From Cryptomeria japonica (lineage: Eukaryota > Streptophyta > Pinopsida > Cupressales > Cupressaceae), in NCBI RefSeq assembly GCF_030272615.1, contig NC_081414.1:813792569-813856568 (forward strand): a DNA stretch of 64,000 nucleotides. Direction: 5' to 3'. This document shows, in pieces, positions 59,768-64,000 of this stretch. Made by a program: the position numbers and the translations under genes. The notes below the pieces were generated by a model that saw only the letters and a program-made list of their open reading frames with translations, was not told the DNA's origin and searched no databases. Position 1 is the first letter of the stretch. Every line of letters starts with the position of its first letter.

Positions 59768-59775
59768 TATAAAAG
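59768..59775 (+). promoter_or_regulatory. TATA box of antisense PMD gene, PMD-3
   Basis: TATAAAAG, 82 nt upstream of ATG 59850, on the strand opposite to the retroelement. Confidence 0.7.
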
Positions 59776-59849
59776 GGGAAAAGTGCATTGTTTTGTCTCA
59801 TTTGTGCTTGTTGACCTTGGAGAGAGAGACTTTTGGAGAGAAAGACAAA

Positions 59850-59924
59850 ATGCTAGTTCCCTTCTCTTCTCATCGATTCGAGCGCATACGGAGGTATTGG
59901 AGGCCTGCCGCATATGGACCACCG
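59850..59924 (+). CDS. PMD-3 antisense gene, exon 1
   Basis: 25 codons (MLVPFSSHRFERIRRY...), donor GTAAGT at 59925. Same length and phase as the other two copies. Confidence 0.75.
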
Positions 59925-60979
59925 GTAAGTCAACCTTTTTGACCCCTTTCTGATTTTTGATTTTGTCATTTTTGATCATGTTTTTAATTTTATCATGTAG
60001 ATTTTACGTTTTAGCACGTCCGGGTCATTTCGTAGCGCATACGATAAATTTCGTAGTGCGTAGGGTTTGTCAAGATAGGTAGCGTCCGAAAGATATAGGG
60101 TAGCCCATAGGTCAACTAGATTAGTGGTTAGCAATAGTTTAGCGCATTAGGTGCACATGGTAGTGCATTGAATAAAACGGGTAGCACATCGGATAGACCT
60201 AGCACATAGGGGGATGAAGAGGTTGCATGGGTAGAGCCAAATAGCGCGTAGGTGTACCCTAGCACATAGGGTTAGATAGGTAGCACAAAAGTGGGATAGG
60301 GTAGTGCATAGGGTTTGTCTAGTGCATAGGGCAGATTGGATGGCACATTTGAAGAAAAGGGGAGTGCACAGGGTAGGTTCGGTAATGCAATGAAGAGCAC
60401 AGGTTAGCACATGAGGATATTTTAGCATGTAGACAAGTTTGTTTAGCGCATAGGGAAAATTTTTGTGGTAAAGTGTGATTTTTTTGGATGAAGAAAATTG
60501 GTAGGTTGAGGTTAGTTCTGCCAAGATAGGTGCAAATTGTCCACCTGTGTGTCTACTGTCATAAGTTGTCCAATATGAGTTTCGACATAACTTGATTGGA
60601 TTTGCGATGTTTCAAGTTATTATAGATTTGATGTGGATTGAGATATGATGTGAAACTTGATTTAGATTTGTTCAAAATTTTCAAGTTTTTGGATATGAAT
60701 GTGTTGGATATGAATTGCGGAGCTTGAATTGTGTTACAAGCTGATATAGAACTTGAGTTGTGTTACAAGTTGATATGATTTGAAAAATTGAGTTGTATTA
60801 CAAGTTGATATGATTTGAAACTTGAGTTGTATTACACGTTGATATGATTTGATGGATTGATATGATGTGGAACTTGATTTAGATTTGTTCAAAGTTTTCA
60901 AGTTTTGGATATGAATGTGATTTTGATATCTATGTTTTGATGAGGAAACTGATATTGGACTTGTTTTTCTTTTTGACAG
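59925..60979 (+). other. PMD-3 intron
   Basis: 1055 nt, GTAAGT to a strong acceptor (TTTTTCTTTTTGACAG). Repeats of TAGCRCATAGG at 60030-60450, then tandem-like AACTTGAGTTGTGTTACAAG units at 60720-60860. No coding signal; minus-strand frame 60147-60524 is a by-product of the repeats. Confidence 0.75.
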
Positions 60980-62170
60980 GAGCATCTTGGAGTGGTGTAG
61001 TTGTGTGAGAGATTTCCTAGACCGTGGGTATTGATACCATGATTGACATAGGCTAATAGAGACATTATTGATATGTGCGGCTTGTCCTCCTTATTAGATA
61101 TGCCTCAGTTTATTATGAACTGGGGGTTATTGACAGCGCTGGCTGAGAGGTGGCATAGTGATACAAACACCTTTCATTTGGCTACAAGTGAGATTATAGT
61201 GACACCAGAGGATTGCTATCAGATTCTTTGGATTCTTGTGGTAGGTTCATTGCTACCTTATGAGTAGTCAGAGGAGGGTGGGACAGAGGCATTGCACTGG
61301 ATTTTTTAGGATGACATAGTGTGTGGATACGAGATCCTATGGCAGGAGTTTTTGGATTTGGATTACGCTCCTCTTCCATCAGTATTGGCAAGTTTCATAG
61401 GTGGATTCTTATGTCCCGACTGGTGGTCAAAGGGACTGTCTGTAGGATGGGGATTGGTTCTGGAGGAGATGGTGACATAGGGTCCCTGATTTGCATGGGG
61501 GTCGGCTATGTTGGCCCACTTATACAGGGATTTGCATGAGGTGGTATATTTGGGGTATGGTAGTTTATCAGCGGGAGTGACACTATTACAGGCATGGTGT
61601 TGGGAGCATATTCCCATAGCCAGGCCATTGGTGGATAGAGATAGGCCTGTCGTGTGTGCGCATGCATACAAATACCAAGGGATAGTTGTCTAGCGTAAGC
61701 TGGGCAAGCTAGAGTACTGGAGGAGGGTTTTAGATGATATTGATACGGTCATCTAGAGACCGTATACAGGTTGTGAGGTATGGCCAAAGGATGGGATGGA
61801 GACGCCTTATATCTTCATGACCTGATATTTGATAGGGTGGACGCCCTTTGTTATAGAGAGATTTCTAGTCACTCAAATTTTGTGATAGTATGGATGACAA
61901 TAGGGGATACCATAGGGGACCTGCTTATATGCTCGATGGAGGTAGGATATACCAGATTGGGGACCCACTCTTGATAGTGCGGTGGTGGGAGAGGAGTTCA
62001 TTTAGCTAGCTGGCTAGATATGGGAGTACGCCCCTTAGATATTAGATGTGGGCATGATGGAGGAGTTTGCCAGATTGTTTGCAGCTCGTGCAGTGGCCAG
62101 GATATCAGATCCAGCAGAGATGCGTCCCTCTTTTGATGATGATGAGGAGGAGGGGGGTGGTGATGGGTGA
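60980..62170 (+). pseudogene. PMD-3 plant mobile domain gene, exon 2
   Basis: Phase 0 with exon 1. PMD blocks: DMCGLSSLLDM, AERWHSDTNTFHLATSEIIVTPEDCYQIL (61138-61225), FLCPDWWSKGLSVGWG, LLQAWCWEHIPIARP and KLGKLEYWRRVLDD. Stops at about 60998, 61040, 61049, 61268, 61307, 61478, 61691 and 61755. The domain order matches PMD-1. A nuclear role is known for host PMD proteins; for transposon copies it is not settled. Confidence 0.85.
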
Positions 62171-63080
62171 TTTGATGATGGGGGAGATGATGGAGGAGAG
62201 GGCCGAGGTCGACAAGGGAGAGGAGATCAGGGGAGGATAGGAGACAAAGCTAGAGATGGAGGGGATAGAGGGGATAGAGGGATTCAGGTGGAGAGAGTGG
62301 TATGATGAGCTGTGATGGATAGAGGGAGGGGAGGTTTGGCGATTATGGAGGGGGGTGAGGAGAGAGTAGGAGAGGTGATAGCAGTGGTGGGAGGGATTCA
62401 GGTGGAGAGAGTGTTACAGCGAGTTGCGATGGATAGAGGGAGGGGAGGTTTGGTGATTATGGAGGGGGGTGAGGAGAGAGTAGGAGAGGTGATAGCAACA
62501 GTGGGAGGGACTGATGAGTTGAGATGACCAACTCAGAGGAGGAGGATTGATGTGCTACCCCCACCAGCACCAAGGATAGGGGGAAGGATGGGGACTACTT
62601 CTTCCCAGGTGCCCCTTTAGATTCAGATCCTGACTCATCAGGAGGATGCACAAATTAGGGCCCTATAGTTGTCAGTATAGTAGTTGCAGGAACAACTATT
62701 GACACAACAGCGATAGATCACACAACTGACGATGGAGTGGGATATAGTTTTGGATCAATTAGGTCGAGCTGAGGAGCTTGCAGGGAGTTTGCAGAGAGCT
62801 ACAACAGGTGGCCTGATGAGAGACACTTTGAGAGAGTTGGCTTTGAGAGCTAAGGAGGTGGAGTACTATAGGAGGCACTATGAGGATGCGGTGCCCAGGG
62901 AGTGCCAAGTTCAAAGTTTCACACAGTAGAGATCTAGTTGATCCCGAGAGACTAGGTCAAGGACAAAGAGCAGAGGCGTGACAAGGCCGTCTAGACATGA
63001 TCCACATGGAGATCCATGTGCTAGGACATCTGCTACGAGACCATCACCATCAGGAGATAGTCATACCTGAGAGACGTTGT
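62171..63080 (+). pseudogene. PMD-3 gene, Gly/Arg-rich tail and helical C-terminus
   Basis: Acidic stretch (DDDEEEGGG) then Gly/Arg/Asp-rich sequence (GRGRQGRGDQG), a duplicated 114-bp unit (62287-62514), and a helical segment (62732-62929: DQLGRAEELAGSLQRA, LRELALRAKEVEYYRRHYED). Stops present. RGG-like character suggests nucleic-acid binding. Confidence 0.68.
62287..62514 (+). repeat. Tandem duplication of 114 bp (38 codons)
   Basis: Units 62287-62400 and 62401-62514, nearly identical, in frame, encoding DRGRGGL..MEGGEERVGEVIA. Confidence 0.85.
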
Positions 63081-64000
63081 CTCTATTGTATTTTGATCAT
63101 TTTGTTTTGTTGGGCACATACATGACATATTTTGTACATTTGAGCATTTCTTGATATATATATATGATACCATTTTCTTTGATCCTCATGTGATGTGTTA
63201 TGGATGATGCAAGGTTTATGCGATTTTATATGTGATGAATATGATGTGATAATGCAGGATGTATGAGATGTATCTTGAAAATGAGACGTAGGATATGATA
63301 TGATGATGTATCTTGAAAATGAGATGCATGATATGATATGATGTGAGATATATCTTGAAAATGAGATCCATGATATGCAACTATTTGTTTTGAGAATCCT
63401 TATTCTGCATTGGTCATCCCTGTATAGCCACATGTTGTTTTGCTTTCTTTGTAGTGTCATCATTGAGCATTGATTTGTTTGGGATATGTTAAAAATTTAT
63501 ACAAGCTGTAGCTAGGAATTCAGAAATCATTACAAGAAATATCAATACTAATCTAGCTCAATCAGAAAAGCTCAAATGCAATGATCAATCCTAAACACAC
63601 TCAATAAAGACATGAAAGTGAAACATTCAATATTAAAAACCAAGCAAACCAAATGCAGATCTGAATGTCTCCTTCATGCGGTTCCATTGTCCTTCTTTCT
63701 TCTTCAAATGGCTTTGATTGTGGATCTCACCTACTAGTGCATAAGCATGATGTGAAAGCAAGTAGACAAGATGATAGTGCAAGAATACTCGAAGCGTGAT
63801 TGATTCGACTAGGTAGTAGGGATCTTGATTGAAGAAATTCATCCAATTTATAGACAAATTGGAGAAAAGACCAGATTAGCATGACATCGATATTAGAGGC
63901 AATTGGTTTTGAAAATGGCAAAATTGAGTGGGAAGAAGAAGGTTATGACACCTTCTATGTCATGAATTATGACATATTGCCAATGCAAAGTTTAGAGAAC
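63081..64000. other. Non-coding end of window
   Basis: 63081-63460 has three tandem-like units of ATGATATGATGTGA..ATCTTGAAAATGAGA. From about 63480 the character changes; a minus-strand TATA (CTATAAATT, plus 63845-63853) resembles that of Solo-1, so another gypsy LTR may start here. No gene seen. Confidence 0.5.

Larger units (their letters stand above)
58023..64000 (-). mobile_element. PMD-3: gypsy element with antisense PMD gene
   Basis: 3' LTR 58023-59434, polypurine tract 59435-59448, and the whole antisense PMD gene 59850-63080. The 5' end (pol, gag, 5' LTR) is outside the window. Confidence 0.8.

Overview
The window is plant nuclear DNA made almost wholly of transposable elements; I see no intact host gene, rRNA or tRNA. 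Plant features are Ty1/copia and Ty3/gypsy LTR elements, several initiator-Met-tRNA primer sites, a LINE whose polyprotein ends in RNase H, and genes of the plant mobile domain (PMD) family. The depth of nesting fits a very large genome; a conifer is my guess, not shown by the sequence.

Layout. (1) 1-5423 plus 12110-12712: a minus-strand Ty3/gypsy element of Tat type (Gyp-1), with integrase, archaeal-type RNase H, RT, G-patch, protease and Gag tail; its 5' LTR is split by Copia-1. (2) 5424-12109: Copia-1, a whole minus-strand copia element. (3) 12713-13668 and 21677-25751: Copia-2, a minus-strand copia element split by NA-1 (13669-21676), a complete non-autonomous LTR element with a GAGTT target duplication. 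(4) 25752-27671: gag and 5' end of a second gypsy element (Gyp-2). (5) 27672-36597: NA-2, a second non-autonomous element of the same design as NA-1, itself carrying a solo LTR (31719-32820). (6) 36598-38738: a gypsy LTR, then PMD-1 (38739-48230), whose antisense PMD gene is broken by a solo LTR (41119-46130) that contains another solo LTR (41153-44908). (7) about 48231-55430: a LINE with an extra ORF behind its RNase H. (8) 55517-64000: two more PMD-carrying gypsy copies, PMD-3 sitting inside PMD-2.

How the parts work together. NA-1 and NA-2 encode no RT, integrase or protease. They encode a coiled-coil protein with several zinc knuckles (ORF1) and a protein of about 1100 residues that I cannot assign (ORF2). 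They share LTR ends, tRNA primer site and polypurine tract with the copia elements, which suggests mobilisation in trans. In the PMD elements a PMD gene lies antisense to the retroelement, just behind the polypurine tract. It has its own TATA box and a 75-nt first exon with the same splice-donor position in three copies.

Most coding regions are decayed by stops, frameshifts and lost catalytic residues. The most interesting signals are the paired ORFs of the NA elements, two stem-loops at the copia-type LTR ends whose arms differ between families but stay complementary, the antisense spliced PMD gene, and the extra LINE ORF. Element names here are labels for this window only.
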